This document shows positions 1 through 8,761 of a stretch of DNA of 64,000 bases, one piece after another; the first letter of the stretch is position 1, and each line of letters opens with the position of its first letter. The stretch is from Sulfuricurvum sp. (GTDB lineage Bacteria; Campylobacterota; Campylobacteria; Campylobacterales; Sulfurimonadaceae): contig NZ_JAQTYM010000001.1 in NCBI RefSeq assembly GCF_028688295.1, forward strand, positions 1 through 64,000, in the 5' to 3' direction. The translations under genes and the position numbers were made by a program. Below the pieces are notes generated by a model that saw only the letters and a list, made by a program, of their open reading frames with translations, had not been told where the DNA came from and searched no databases.

Positions 1-244
1 CATATTCAGCATCATCGGGGTGGAGCATCGCTTTCCATGTTTCGATGGAGCTATGATACTCATTCTCCGTGTAACCGATAATCTCTAGCCACCGTTTTGA
101 GACATACGTTGTATTATTTTGAATATTATATTCCCAAATGCCGTCTTCGGAAGAGCTGATGGCAAATTTAAGCCGTCTAAACTCTAGTGCATCTTCATTG
201 TTTATGCAATCTTTGTTCGGTAACAAGGAGATTTCATTATCCAT
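1..244 (-). CDS. PAS-domain sensor protein, N-terminal fragment
   Basis: The gene runs off the left edge; only the first 81 codons are present. The start ATG at 244 follows a good GGAGG-type ribosome site. The visible peptide has a linker of about 25 residues and then a PAS_3-like core with W-E-Y-N, a K-R-W-x-E-I-I-G-Y stretch and H-P-D-D near its end, all typical of PAS folds in bacterial sensor kinases and diguanylate cyclases. Which output domain follows cannot be seen. It lies downstream of phrB on the same strand, about 60 bases away, and is probably a separate unit. Confidence 0.8.
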   Translation of the reverse strand, partial: MDNEISLLPNKDCINNEDALEFRRLKFAISSSEDGIWEYNIQNNTTYVSKRWLEIIGYTENEYHSSIETWKAMLHPDDAEY

Positions 245-306
245 TTGCTCCTCCGCAAAAAACAAAAAATATTATTAGTAAATATGATAGCACATTTTTT
301 AGAGTT

Positions 307-1680
307 TTATTGTGAAGTGCTGGAAAAATACTCTAAAGCTCTTTTGGCACTGATCTTTTGATTCACAATAGGAGAGGGATAATTTTTTAGAACTAACGCA
401 CTTAACTTCTCTTCCTGATAAAGTACTTTGGGCGGGATTGTTGCTAACTGAGGAAGCCATTTGTAGAGATAAGAGGCTTCTTTGTCAAATTTTTTACTTT
501 GGGTATAGGGGTTAAAAATACGAAAATAAGGCTGAGGATCCACCCCTGTACCTGCACTCCATTGCCACGAGAGGATATTAGAACTTGCGTCATAATCGTT
601 GAGATGCTGAGCAAAAAATGCTTCTCCCCATTGCCACGGGAGTAAAAGGTTCTTGGTAAAAAAAGAGGCGGTGATCATCCTAACACGATTGTGCATTTCA
701 CCGGTTGTCAGGAGTTCACGTACCCCCGCATCGATAATGGGAACTCCAGTTTGAGCATTGCAAAACGCTTCGTAATATGCATCATTCGGAACTCCTTTGA
801 ATGGATAGCGAAAATTGCGCTCGCTTAAGTGTGGAAAATGGTATAGAAGCATCGCATAAAACTCTCGAAAGATAAGCTCTCGAAAAAATGGTTCAGTATC
901 GATTCCTGATTTTTTTTGAGTTAGCATCCAGCGTAAAACCGCACGGATTGAAATGGTGCCAAACCGCAAATCGGCACTTAATTGCGAAGTTGCATCAAGT
1001 TCCATAAAATCACGATTTTTAGAATAACTGTTAATAGAGCGAGTAAAAGAGTCGAGCTTTACCAATGGTAACGTGCATAGCTTACGCGGAAGTATTTGGG
1101 ATTCAAATCCTATTGCTTTAAGTGTAAGCAAAGTCATAGTTACATGATCCTCATGAATGATATGTAAATGGGTGTAATCACACGCGATTAACGTTTGTGT
1201 TTCTTGAAGATGGCATCGCATGTGCTCAGGGCTAAAGAGGATTTTTACACGGTTGTAAAAAGGGGTAAAAACCAAATAAGGGGTACCGTCACTTTTAAGC
1301 ACTTCATCGGGGCTAAAAATATAGGTATCGTGTTGAAGATTAAAAGGGAGTAAATGAGAGACTTCAAGGTCTCGCTTTAGCGCATAAGCATCATAATCAC
1401 CAGAGGCACAGACTTCATCATAATAATCATGTGATAAAAGCCACTTAAATACCTCCGTCGGCTTTCCATAAAAAATAGCCAGATCGAGCCCTAAATCTTG
1501 GAGCGATTTTTTGAGATTAAGGAGTGTATTATAAATGAAAGTGACGCGCCGATCGTTGCTTGAGAGTTTTGAGAGTATTTCGGTATCGAAAATGAAAATA
1601 GGTAAAACTTCCCCCTTGAGGCTAAGGAGGGGATTGTCTTCAACACGAAGATCACGACGAAACCATAATATCCGTTTCAT
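307..1680 (-). CDS. phrB: Deoxyribodipyrimidine photolyase (CPD photolyase, class I type)
   Basis: A 457-residue flavoprotein that would split UV-made cyclobutane pyrimidine dimers using blue light. It opens with ILWFRRDLRVEDNPLL, the classic start of the photolyase/cryptochrome antenna-binding domain (about residues 1-125). It carries the FAD/DNA-binding signature WQWSAGTGVDPQPYFRIFNP at 372-391, and earlier W-x-G-E and N-R-x-R-M elements. Length matches the family (about 450-475). Its start follows the stop of the DUF523/DUF1722 gene by 3 bases, so the two are almost certainly co-transcribed; the same pairing (ybgA-phr) is known in enterobacteria. A cryptochrome role is possible, but repair is the more likely function. 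Confidence 0.93.
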   Translation of the reverse strand: MKRILWFRRDLRVEDNPLLSLKGEVLPIFIFDTEILSKLSSNDRRVTFIYNTLLNLKKSLQDLGLDLAIFYGKPTEVFKWLLSHDYYDEVCASGDYDAYALKRDLEVSHLLPFNLQHDTYIFSPDEVLKSDGTPYLVFTPFYNRVKILFSPEHMRCHLQETQTLIACDYTHLHIIHEDHVTMTLLTLKAIGFESQILPRKLCTLPLVKLDSFTRSINSYSKNRDFMELDATSQLSADLRFGTISIRAVLRWMLTQKKSGIDTEPFFRELIFREFYAMLLYHFPHLSERNFRYPFKGVPNDAYYEAFCNAQTGVPIIDAGVRELLTTGEMHNRVRMITASFFTKNLLLPWQWGEAFFAQHLNDYDASSNILSWQWSAGTGVDPQPYFRIFNPYTQSKKFDKEASYLYKWLPQLATIPPKVLYQEEKLSALVLKNYPSPIVNQKISAKRALEYFSSTSQ

Positions 1681-1683
1681 CCG

Positions 1684-2631
1684 CTACTTTCCTGCATTTA
1701 AATGTGAACGTAGTGCCAAGGTTTTAGGATAAGGGGTTAAAAAAGTTTGATCAAGAAGATAGGTTGTGTTGTATTTTTGCGCGTAAAGGGCTAGGGTTGA
1801 GAGGGGGACGATCAGGGGAATGATTTTTTCGGCATAATCACTAATGTGCAGATGAAGGGTCTCTTTTTCAGTTTTTGTTAGGTCATTTTTAAAAAATCCA
1901 GCCATGTGTTCCAAGACATTTCGGTTTTTTTTGATCGAACTTTTAGAAGAGATAGCGGTTTTGAATCCAAGCTCATAGAGTGCTAATCGGCTCTCCAGTG
2001 TACTATCATCACGATTAGCGACCACGTTTCCTAACTCTCGATAAAGTTTTTCATTTTTTGCTTGAAGCATAAATTTATTGATTGTATGAAACCGTACTAA
2101 ATCGCCGATAGAGGGAGCAGAAGCTTTAAACTTTTCATACGAATCGTAGGCGAAGAGTTGCATGACAAAATTTTCTCTCAGCCACGGATCTTGAAGGCGC
2201 CCCTCCTCTTCCATAGGGAGCAGCGGATAGCGTTCTTTACACATCGATACGAACACGCCATCTTCTTTCCCCTCACAAAAACCGTTTTCAAGATAAACTT
2301 TGGCACTTCCCATCCCGCAGCTCGGAGATTTGGATTTAAAAATGATTCCTGATAAATGGTGATGAGAAAGATTGATTATTTCATCGTTGCTGGTTTGAAC
2401 GAGTCGCTGGGTTAAATCAACACCGTCTTTATTCGATTGAACATGAATAATATTTTCTTGATTGACTAAGCGGATAGAAGGGCGAGGGGTGCCAAAGGCT
2501 AAGTGCTCCGGGCAAAAAGGGACAAAATCAGTAAATTTACCCAATTCATCCGTGATGAAATGATCATGCTTATGTCCACCGTCAAAACGTATTTTTTCAC
2601 CTAATAAACACGATGATACTGCAATCTTCAT
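1684..2631 (-). CDS. DUF523-DUF1722 two-domain protein (TudS/YbgA-like)
   Basis: A 315-residue protein. The N-terminal half is a DUF523 domain with three conserved cysteines seen here as C8 (SSCLLGE), C40 (PFCPEH) and C105 (SPSCGMG). In characterised TudS these ligate a [4Fe-4S] cluster used for thiouracil desulfuration. The C-terminal half (from about residue 165) is a DUF1722/YbgA domain, found mostly beside photolyases. It is the first gene of a two-gene operon with phrB. Sulfur removal from damaged or thiolated pyrimidines is a family-based inference; a link to repair is suggested only by context. Confidence 0.85.
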   Translation of the reverse strand: MKIAVSSCLLGEKIRFDGGHKHDHFITDELGKFTDFVPFCPEHLAFGTPRPSIRLVNQENIIHVQSNKDGVDLTQRLVQTSNDEIINLSHHHLSGIIFKSKSPSCGMGSAKVYLENGFCEGKEDGVFVSMCKERYPLLPMEEEGRLQDPWLRENFVMQLFAYDSYEKFKASAPSIGDLVRFHTINKFMLQAKNEKLYRELGNVVANRDDSTLESRLALYELGFKTAISSKSSIKKNRNVLEHMAGFFKNDLTKTEKETLHLHISDYAEKIIPLIVPLSTLALYAQKYNTTYLLDQTFLTPYPKTLALRSHLNAGK

Positions 2632-2764
2632 ATACTCTCCATCTCACAATAGTTTTTTCTGCTAGGACAAGCGATACGGGCTTATAGTCTACACAGTGTA
2701 TCACATCAAGGAAAGTATAGAGTGATTCAAATAATATTAGTACCTTTTTTTTGACACACTATGA

Positions 2765-2935
2765 TTATTTTCGGAGTTCTTGAGAAATTTTTTCAAGGTG
2801 ATTTTTAGGGTTTTGTTTTGTTAGTTGTTTTGGTTTTTCATTTGCGGGGAGGACAAATGCAAGAAGAATAAAGATAAGACTAAATACAATACCGCTTAGA
2901 AGAGCAAGTATTATTTTTAGCTTTTCATCATTCAT
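2765..2935 (-). CDS. Small single-span membrane protein
   Basis: A 56-residue protein starting at the ATG (MNDEKLKI) that follows GGAGAG; an upstream TTG in the same frame sits inside that ribosome site and is unlikely. It has one hydrophobic helix (about residues 7-30, ALLSGIVFSLIFILLAFVLP) and a lysine/asparagine-rich tail of about 25 residues. It lies 46 bases after the lytic transglycosylase-like gene on the same strand, so the two may be co-transcribed. No family recognised. Confidence 0.5.
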   Translation of the reverse strand: MNDEKLKIILALLSGIVFSLIFILLAFVLPANEKPKQLTKQNPKNHLEKISQELRK

Positions 2936-2981
2936 AATTCTCTCCAAGTGGTATCAATTGGAATATTATACACTATTTCTA

Positions 2982-3509
2982 TTAGGAGAGTTTTCCAGAA
3001 GAGAGGAGACGATTGACGACATCCATGTTTTTCATAACACGATTGTAATAAGGACGGTTGACCATTCCACCGTTGTATCCGCTGATAGCATAGAAATGAT
3101 CCAACCGTTGATTTTGGAGTAAAACAAGATAATGGGTAGCGATTTGAGCGGAAAGTTTGATATCTCCTAACAAACGCCCGGCAAGCTGTACATCACTAAG
3201 AGTATTTAGCCAGCGTAATTTTTTGACATTTTTAGAGACATGGCGTGCGGTAGCAACTTGAATTTGCATCGGTCCCAAAGAAGCTTTGGTAAATGATTTT
3301 TTATGTTTGAAATCACCGATCGTATTTTTTCCAGCACTGCTCTCCGTTAAACAAATTGCACTTAGTGTATTTTCATAGGTTTTGCCGTTTCGATCTGGAA
3401 TCGATTTCGCGACGTCACGAACCGTTTGTAATACGTTGAGTTGTTTAGGGGTCATTGAATCACCAAAAAGTGATAACGCTAGTAGCAGTGGTAGGAAAAG
3501 AAATCTCAA
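2982..3509 (-). CDS. Exported lytic transglycosylase-like protein (SLT fold)
   Basis: A 175-residue protein with a short signal peptide (MRFLFLPLLLALSLFGDS). The soluble domain shows the order expected of a goose-lysozyme/SLT fold: a catalytic-type glutamate in CLTESSAGK, then SLGPMQIQ, then YNGG near the C-terminus. It would cut peptidoglycan glycan strands in the periplasm, for example to let envelope machines pass. The start is a TTG at 3509 preceded by GAGGTG; no better ATG is present. It is short for a full transglycosylase, similar to specialised ones. Substrate and partner are not visible. Confidence 0.75.
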   Translation of the reverse strand: MRFLFLPLLLALSLFGDSMTPKQLNVLQTVRDVAKSIPDRNGKTYENTLSAICLTESSAGKNTIGDFKHKKSFTKASLGPMQIQVATARHVSKNVKKLRWLNTLSDVQLAGRLLGDIKLSAQIATHYLVLLQNQRLDHFYAISGYNGGMVNRPYYNRVMKNMDVVNRLLSSGKLS

Positions 3510-3769
3510 ATTTGCACCTCGATTTTGGAATATGAAATTTTAGGGTACTAGAGAGGATATAGCAATGGTGTGACCTTTCTAAATGAATCAGTTAAGAAAA
3601 TGTAATAGAAAATAGGGGTATGCTACCAACTGGTGGGAAAGCTATGTTTAAGTTTAGGCCATAATATCGGTTTATTATGTTCTAAAATGTTGAAATATTT
3701 ACCATAGCTTTAAGTTTCAAGGTAAAAAGTTTTCTAAAAGTAGTAAAAAAAAAGGTAAAAAAAGCACTC

Positions 3770-4285
3770 ATGAGTAAAAATGAAACATTTTTTGTCCGAT
3801 TATTTAGTGTGATAATTTTACTTACCCCTTTGTACGGTGAAATAACCGTAGGATTGTTATTATCCAATCACAATAATTCAAAGCAAACTCTTTTGAATAA
3901 AAATACCTATGTCGAGTGTAAACCGTTTGGGATTATTAACTTAGATCAAATGATAATCAACGGTGCAAATCCAAAAGAGTGCCAAGACGAAATAGAACAT
4001 TTTTATCGTTCACATCCATCTGATCGACACTTCGCAAAAGAAAATTTGCATCTACAGCAATCCTATCATTACGAGTTAATTAAAGAGGGGTGTGTACTTT
4101 ATGCAAATGCAGCTGAGAGTTACAGCGAAATGATGCTGCGTCTAGGGATAGCACTTATAGATCGGAATTTTGATAACAAGGAGTGGAACGGCAGACTGAA
4201 AAAAGCTCAAAGCGGGGCAGAAAAAGGAAAAGTCGGATTGCACGATACGTTAATCAAGAAGTTTTGTATTAAAGAAGAAAAGTAA
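3770..4285 (+). CDS. Exported hypothetical protein, C-terminal part thermonuclease (SNase)-like
   Basis: A 171-residue protein with an N-terminal hydrophobic segment (residues 9-23) ending near a YGE site, suggesting export. The last 70 residues (YELIKEGCVLYANA...LRLGIALIDR...WNGRLKKAQSGAEKGKVGL) resemble the late part of staphylococcal-nuclease folds, where a short residue such as W/L-x-K-A-Q-x-x-A-x-x-x-x-x-G-L closes the domain. The arginine/glutamate catalytic set of active nucleases is not evident, so it may bind rather than cut. Four cysteines could pair in the periplasm. Base composition is AT-rich. Function unknown; the fold assignment is tentative. Confidence 0.55.
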   Translation: MSKNETFFVRLFSVIILLTPLYGEITVGLLLSNHNNSKQTLLNKNTYVECKPFGIINLDQMIINGANPKECQDEIEHFYRSHPSDRHFAKENLHLQQSYHYELIKEGCVLYANAAESYSEMMLRLGIALIDRNFDNKEWNGRLKKAQSGAEKGKVGLHDTLIKKFCIKEEK

Positions 4286-4287
4286 CC

Positions 4288-4584
4288 TTAAGTGTCGTCT
4301 TGTGAAGTGAGATATACCCAATATTCTTTATGACTTTTTCCTTGATCGAGAAAGTAGAGTTGCAAGATAGCAACACGATAAAGGGTGATGAGCATTTTAG
4401 CAAAAGGGACGGCAAGTGAGAGTGAAAGCCACCATGGCTGTTCACGATCACCTTTTGACATCATCATCTCTTCGACTCCGATATTGTTACTGAGATAAAG
4501 ACCAAACGCGATAGAAAAGACAAAATTTAAAATAAGTCCAAAAATGGCGTAGGCAAAAATATCTTGAGAGCCGAAATCGATCAT
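4288..4584 (-). CDS. Small two-span membrane protein, conserved type
   Basis: A 98-residue protein with a hydrophobic helix at about residues 10-30 and a second, more amphipathic one at about 53-75, separated by a polar loop containing MMMSKGDREQPWW. It ends 3 bases from the convergent stop of the nuclease-like gene and starts 4 bases after the stop of ppa, so it probably shares the ppa transcript. I do not recognise a named family. Confidence 0.6.
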   Translation of the reverse strand: MIDFGSQDIFAYAIFGLILNFVFSIAFGLYLSNNIGVEEMMMSKGDREQPWWLSLSLAVPFAKMLITLYRVAILQLYFLDQGKSHKEYWVYLTSQDDT

Positions 4585-4590
4585 AGTTGA

Positions 4591-5112
4591 TTACTCTTTA
4601 TAGTTTTTAATAGCATCTTCGAGGATTTTCGTTGCAGATGCTTTGTCCTCAAACCCTTTTACTTTTACCCATTTACCTGGTTCAAGCATTTTGTAGGTTT
4701 CGAAAAAGTTTTTGATTTTTGCTAACGTGTGTTGCGGAATATCGCCTAAATCTTGAATCTCTTCAAACGTAGGGTCAATTTTAGAGGTTGGAACCGCGAG
4801 AAGTTTTTCATCGATACCGCTCTCATCTTCCATGATCAATACACCGACAAGACGACAGTTGGTAACACACCCCTCAACCATAGGGTATTCAGTCAGGATC
4901 AAGATGTCCGCAGGGTCACCGTCTTGAGAAAGAGTTTTGTTTACAAAGCCGTAGTTTGCAGGATAATACATTGCTGAGTGCATTACGCGATCAAGGACTA
5001 ACGCACCGCTCTCTTTTTCCACTTCATATTTTATGTTTGATCCGCATGCGATTTCAATAATCGCTTTAACTTTATCCGGGTTTTCGCCGTAACCGATTTT
5101 ATTTAAATCCAT
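4591..5112 (-). CDS. ppa: Inorganic pyrophosphatase (soluble family I)
   Basis: Hydrolyses pyrophosphate to phosphate, pulling biosynthetic reactions forward. The 173-residue product begins MDLNKIGYGENPDKV; this ATG has AGAGG upstream, whereas a reading frame extension to 5154 has no ribosome site and would overlap the promoter. Family I signature residues are clear: the YPANYGFV strand, then DGDPADILIL with its metal-binding aspartates, and the late GKWVKV. Length fits the family (about 170-180). A TACAAT -10 box lies 32 bases upstream, and the gene is divergent from oadGAB. Confidence 0.96.
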   Translation of the reverse strand: MDLNKIGYGENPDKVKAIIEIACGSNIKYEVEKESGALVLDRVMHSAMYYPANYGFVNKTLSQDGDPADILILTEYPMVEGCVTNCRLVGVLIMEDESGIDEKLLAVPTSKIDPTFEEIQDLGDIPQHTLAKIKNFFETYKMLEPGKWVKVKGFEDKASATKILEDAIKNYKE

Positions 5113-5143
5113 AAGAATACCTCTTTCTCTTTTTAATGATGGG

Positions 5144-5149
5144 ATTGTA
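5144..5149 (-). promoter_or_regulatory. Candidate -10 box for ppa
   Basis: TACAAT on the minus strand, 32 bases upstream of the ppa start and preceded by TGGC. Campylobacterota sigma-70 promoters often rely on a good -10 with a weak -35, and none is obvious here. A start of transcription around 5137 would give a leader of about 25 bases. Confidence 0.45.
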
Positions 5150-5287
5150 GCCAATCAAATTTTAAAAATAGCGTAGGGTAACATCTTTTTAACAATAATT
5201 GTTTATCTGCCAAGCGGTAAATATTTTTTAAACAGGAATCAGGTAAAATCTGCGCGTTACGATTTGATTACATTAAAAGGATCACGT

Positions 5288-5521
5288 GTGTTTTTTGAAA
5301 GTGTCAAAATTATGCTTCTTGGGATGGGTACAGTATTTACGTTCTTAATTATTATGAACTATTTGACTCAGTTTATGTCCAAGATAATATTGAAATATGC
5401 TCCTGAAGCGCCGAAAGCTCCTGAACCGACTCCAAGAGCACAAGCTAAACGCAGTGATGATAAAGCGAAAGTTGCGGCTATCGCAGCGGCAATTCACCAT
5501 CATCAAACTACTCAAAACTAG
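5288..5521 (+). CDS. oadG: Oxaloacetate decarboxylase-type sodium pump, gamma subunit
   Basis: A 77-residue membrane protein: one transmembrane helix (IMLLGMGTVFTFLIIMNYL) followed by an Ala/Pro-rich tail that ends in three consecutive histidines. This is the layout of OadG, which anchors the alpha subunit and carries a C-terminal zinc-binding histidine region. I chose the GTG at 5288, since AAAAGGA lies 7 bases upstream; the frame stays open to a TTG at 5264 that lacks a ribosome site. It is 8 bases ahead of oadA in the same operon. Confidence 0.85.
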   Translation: MFFESVKIMLLGMGTVFTFLIIMNYLTQFMSKIILKYAPEAPKAPEPTPRAQAKRSDDKAKVAAIAAAIHHHQTTQN

Positions 5522-5529
5522 GAATCAAA

Positions 5530-7356
5530 ATGGCCAAAAAATACATTGATATTATGGATACGACATTCCGTGACGGATTTCAATCCGTTTTTGGCGGACG
5601 TGTCCTTATGGAAGATTTCTTTCCTGCTGTCGAAGCGGCAAAAGAAGCGGGAATCACCCATTTTGAATTTGGCGGCGGTGCACGTTTTCAAAGTCTATTC
5701 TTTTATCTAAATGAAAATGCGTTTGATATGATGGATCGTTTTCGCGCTATCGTAGGGCCGGAAGCAAATCTTCAAACGTTAGCACGCGGTGTAAATACCG
5801 TTATGCTTGATACCGGAAGCCGTGAATTAGTCGATTTGCATGCCAAAATGTTTAAAAAGCATGGAACAACTACTATCCGTAACTTTGATGCTCTTAATGA
5901 TGTTGAGAATCTTAAATATTCGGGTGAACGTATTGCACACCATGGCTTGAAACATGAAATCGTTGTTACGTTGATGGATCTTCCTGCCGGGTGTGAGGGG
6001 GCGCATGATGTTGCTTTCTATGAGCGTACATTACGCGAAATTCTGGATTCCGGTATTCCTTACAACTCTATTTGTTTTAAAGATGCGAGCGGAACCTCTA
6101 GTCCTCACAAAATCCATGAAACGATTAAAATGGCGCGTCGTCTTGTTCCTGAGGGGACCCATTTACGTCTTCACACTCATGAAACTGCGGGTGTGAGTGT
6201 TGCAGCGTATCTCGCCGCACTAGATGCAGGGATTGACGGTATCGATATGGCAGCTGCTCCGGTGAGCGGCGGTACATCACAACCGGATATTTTGACGATG
6301 CTTCATGCGACCAAAGGGATGAACTACGATTTGGGCGGATTAGAACTTGAAAAAATTCTTACCTATGAAGATGTTCTTCAAGATTGTTTGAAAGACTACT
6401 TCATGCCGCCGGAAGCGACACAGGTTTCACCTTTGATCCCTTTCTCACCAATGCCGGGTGGTGCGTTGACGGCTAATACCCAAATGATGCGTGATAACAA
6501 CATTTTGGATCGTTATCCTGAAGTAATTCGTGCAATGCGTGAAGTGGTAGAAAAAGGGGGATACGGTACTTCAGTAACTCCGGTATCTCAATTTTATTTT
6601 CAACAAGCACTTAACAATGCATTGATGGGGCCATGGAAAAAAATCGCTCCGGGTTATGGACGTATGGTACTTGGATATTTTGGTAAAACTCCGGTTTCTC
6701 CGGACGCTGAAATCGTCCGTATTGCCTCTGAGCAGCTCGCGCTAGCACCGACAAACGAAAAAGCAATCGATCTTGCCGATAAAGATGAGACAAAATCAAT
6801 CGCTTTCTGGACAAAACGTCTTGAAAACGAAGGGATTGCTGTGAATGATGAAAATATTTTTATTGCGGCATCATGTGATGAAAAAGGGATCACCTTCCTA
6901 AAAGGGGAAGCTGAACTCAATGTTCGAAAAAACATCCCCGAAGCGGTAGTACCAGCGGGGCACGCACCAATACCAATCAAATCAGAAGGAAATAAAACAA
7001 TGCCAAATGCGAATGGAAACTACACGGTTGTAGTAGACGGTCAAAAATACAATGTGCAAATCGCGGCAGGCAATGTCGATGTTCAAGTTGTTCCTCATGT
7101 CGCAACCGCTGCTGAAGCACGCGATGAATTACCGGTTGCTGAAGGTGCAGAAGTGCGCGCAATGCTTCCCGGTTCAGTTTTTAAAGTGCTAGCTGAAGCG
7201 GGAACAGTAGTTAATGAAGGGGATAAAATCATGATCCTCGAATCGATGAAAATGGAGATTGATATCGTAGCCCCATGCAACGGTGTTATTCAAAGCATTC
7301 TTGTTCGCCCGAATGATAAAGTAATCGAGGGTCAAGCTCTCGCAGTCGTAGGATAA
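5530..7356 (+). CDS. oadA: Oxaloacetate decarboxylase alpha subunit (carboxyltransferase + biotin carrier)
   Basis: A 608-residue enzyme that moves the carboxyl group of oxaloacetate (or works as the pyruvate carboxylase B subunit) onto biotin. The TIM-barrel carboxyltransferase domain is marked by [10 protein letters not shown] at 10-19 and [10 protein letters not shown] in the middle. The conserved helical domain follows (about 290-460). The C-terminal biotinyl domain has ESMKMEI with the biotinylated lysine at K574. Gene order oadG-oadA-oadB and 7-8 base gaps indicate one transcript. With the membrane beta subunit next door, a sodium-exporting decarboxylase is likely. An in-frame ATG at codon 491 follows AGAAGGA and may allow a separate carrier fragment. 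Confidence 0.94.
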   Translation: MAKKYIDIMDTTFRDGFQSVFGGRVLMEDFFPAVEAAKEAGITHFEFGGGARFQSLFFYLNENAFDMMDRFRAIVGPEANLQTLARGVNTVMLDTGSRELVDLHAKMFKKHGTTTIRNFDALNDVENLKYSGERIAHHGLKHEIVVTLMDLPAGCEGAHDVAFYERTLREILDSGIPYNSICFKDASGTSSPHKIHETIKMARRLVPEGTHLRLHTHETAGVSVAAYLAALDAGIDGIDMAAAPVSGGTSQPDILTMLHATKGMNYDLGGLELEKILTYEDVLQDCLKDYFMPPEATQVSPLIPFSPMPGGALTANTQMMRDNNILDRYPEVIRAMREVVEKGGYGTSVTPVSQFYFQQALNNALMGPWKKIAPGYGRMVLGYFGKTPVSPDAEIVRIASEQLALAPTNEKAIDLADKDETKSIAFWTKRLENEGIAVNDENIFIAASCDEKGITFLKGEAELNVRKNIPEAVVPAGHAPIPIKSEGNKTMPNANGNYTVVVDGQKYNVQIAAGNVDVQVVPHVATAAEARDELPVAEGAEVRAMLPGSVFKVLAEAGTVVNEGDKIMILESMKMEIDIVAPCNGVIQSILVRPNDKVIEGQALAVVG

Positions 7357-7363
7357 GCAGCCG

Positions 7364-8719
7364 ATGAAAAGTATTTTATATTCTTTAATTGCAGTATGGA
7401 TGTTTTCAACTTCTGCAATGGCGACTGATGTGGCAACTTCGGCTACTGCGGTAGAGGTTAATGCAACTTCTCATCATGCAGCAGCATCAACTCATCGTGA
7501 AGAGACATACACCCCTCAAAGTGCGTCTCAAATGATGGAAAGCTTTTATCAAACTACCGGTATCAATGCACTGATGAATCCAAAAGAGGGTGTTTTAACC
7601 TCTCATGGTGAGCCGATGAGCGATTTCCACCAAACGTGGGGACGCATTATCATGTTTATGATCACCTTTTTGTTGTTTTACCTTGCAATTGCAAAAGATT
7701 TTGAACCGCTCTTGCTTCTTCCAATCGCTTTTGGAGGTCTTTTAGCCAATATTCCTATTGCGGACATTGCAGGACCTCAAGGATTTTTGGGGATTATCTA
7801 TAGCATGGGGATTGAGAGTGGATTGTTTCCGCTCTTAATTTTTATGGGGGTTGGCGCGATGACCGATTTTGGTCCTTTGCTGGCAAATCCTAAGCTCTCC
7901 CTATTAGGTGGCGCGGCTCAGTTTGGTATCTTTGGAACATTGGTGGGGGCGTATGCACTCAGTCAATACACAACCGTATTTGATTTTACCCTTCAGCAAT
8001 CTGCGGCGATCAGTATCATCGGTGGAGCGGATGGCCCGACGTCGATCTTTATTGCGACGGCATTGGCACCTGAGCTTCTTGGGGCGATTGCGGTCGCATC
8101 GTATTCGTATATGGCGCTGGTACCGATTATCCAACCTCCGATTATGAAAGCGTTGACCACTCCGGCTGAGCGTAAAATTCGTATGCGTACATTACGTCAC
8201 GTTAGCCGTTTGGAAAAACTTGTTTTCCCATTGATCGTCTTGATGTTGGTTGTTTTGATCTTGCCGGATGCGGCTCCATTGGTTGGGGCATTTGCTTTGG
8301 GTAATTTCTTTAAAGAATCCGGCGTTGTAGATCGTCTTAGTGATACGATGCAAAATGCTTTGATCAACATTGTTACAATTTTCTTAGGTCTCGGTGTTGG
8401 ATCAAAGCTCGCTTCCGATCAGTTTTTGGTTGTCGATACATTGGCGATTTTGATTCTTGGTCTTTTGGCGTTCTCTGCAGGTACAGCTGCTGGGGTATTG
8501 ATGGCGAAATTTATGAACCTTTTCAGTGCAGAGAAAATTAATCCATTGATTGGTTCAGCCGGTGTTTCTGCGGTTCCAATGGCGGCACGTGTTTCGCATA
8601 AAGAGGGGATGAAAGAAGATCCTACAAACATGCTATTGATGCATGCAATGGGTCCTAATGTTGCAGGAGTTATCGGTTCAGCCGTAGCTGCTGGGGTTAT
8701 GATCGCATTATTTAAGTAA
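7364..8719 (+). CDS. oadB: Sodium-translocating decarboxylase beta subunit
   Basis: A 451-residue polytopic membrane protein that decarboxylates carboxy-biotin and exports sodium ions. The conserved [12 protein letters not shown] segment carries the aspartate used in ion transport in this family, and later segments contain GVGSKLAS and an N-P-L-I-G-x-A-G-V-S motif. Compared with OadB of about 430 residues, it has an extra N-terminal signal-like helix and a polar stretch of about 70 residues rich in Ala/Thr/His (residues 20-75). That extension is seen in some anaerobes and Campylobacterota. The ribosome site is weak, consistent with coupling to oadA 7 bases upstream. Confidence 0.93.
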   Translation: MKSILYSLIAVWMFSTSAMATDVATSATAVEVNATSHHAAASTHREETYTPQSASQMMESFYQTTGINALMNPKEGVLTSHGEPMSDFHQTWGRIIMFMITFLLFYLAIAKDFEPLLLLPIAFGGLLANIPIADIAGPQGFLGIIYSMGIESGLFPLLIFMGVGAMTDFGPLLANPKLSLLGGAAQFGIFGTLVGAYALSQYTTVFDFTLQQSAAISIIGGADGPTSIFIATALAPELLGAIAVASYSYMALVPIIQPPIMKALTTPAERKIRMRTLRHVSRLEKLVFPLIVLMLVVLILPDAAPLVGAFALGNFFKESGVVDRLSDTMQNALINIVTIFLGLGVGSKLASDQFLVVDTLAILILGLLAFSAGTAAGVLMAKFMNLFSAEKINPLIGSAGVSAVPMAARVSHKEGMKEDPTNMLLMHAMGPNVAGVIGSAVAAGVMIALFK

Positions 8720-8726
8720 ACTATCC

Positions 8727-8753
8727 CTCAACCTCTTATCGAGGTTGAGTTTT
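8727..8753 (+). terminator. Rho-independent terminator of oadGAB
   Basis: A perfect 9-bp stem, CTCAACCTC pairing with GAGGTTGAG, with a 5-base loop and then TTTT. It begins 7 bases after the oadB stop codon. On the other strand the T-run is missing, so it serves oadGAB rather than cheV, whose stop is 8 bases further on. Confidence 0.85.
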
Positions 8754-8761
8754 ATCACGCG

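Noticed and set aside
2691-2701. TACAC-A-GTGTA palindrome upstream of the DUF523 gene
   Set aside because: Only 5-bp arms; likely by chance, with no supporting promoter.
6611-6980. Antisense open frames inside oadA
   Set aside because: They lie wholly over a strongly conserved gene, have no ribosome sites and have odd composition; they are shadows of codon bias.
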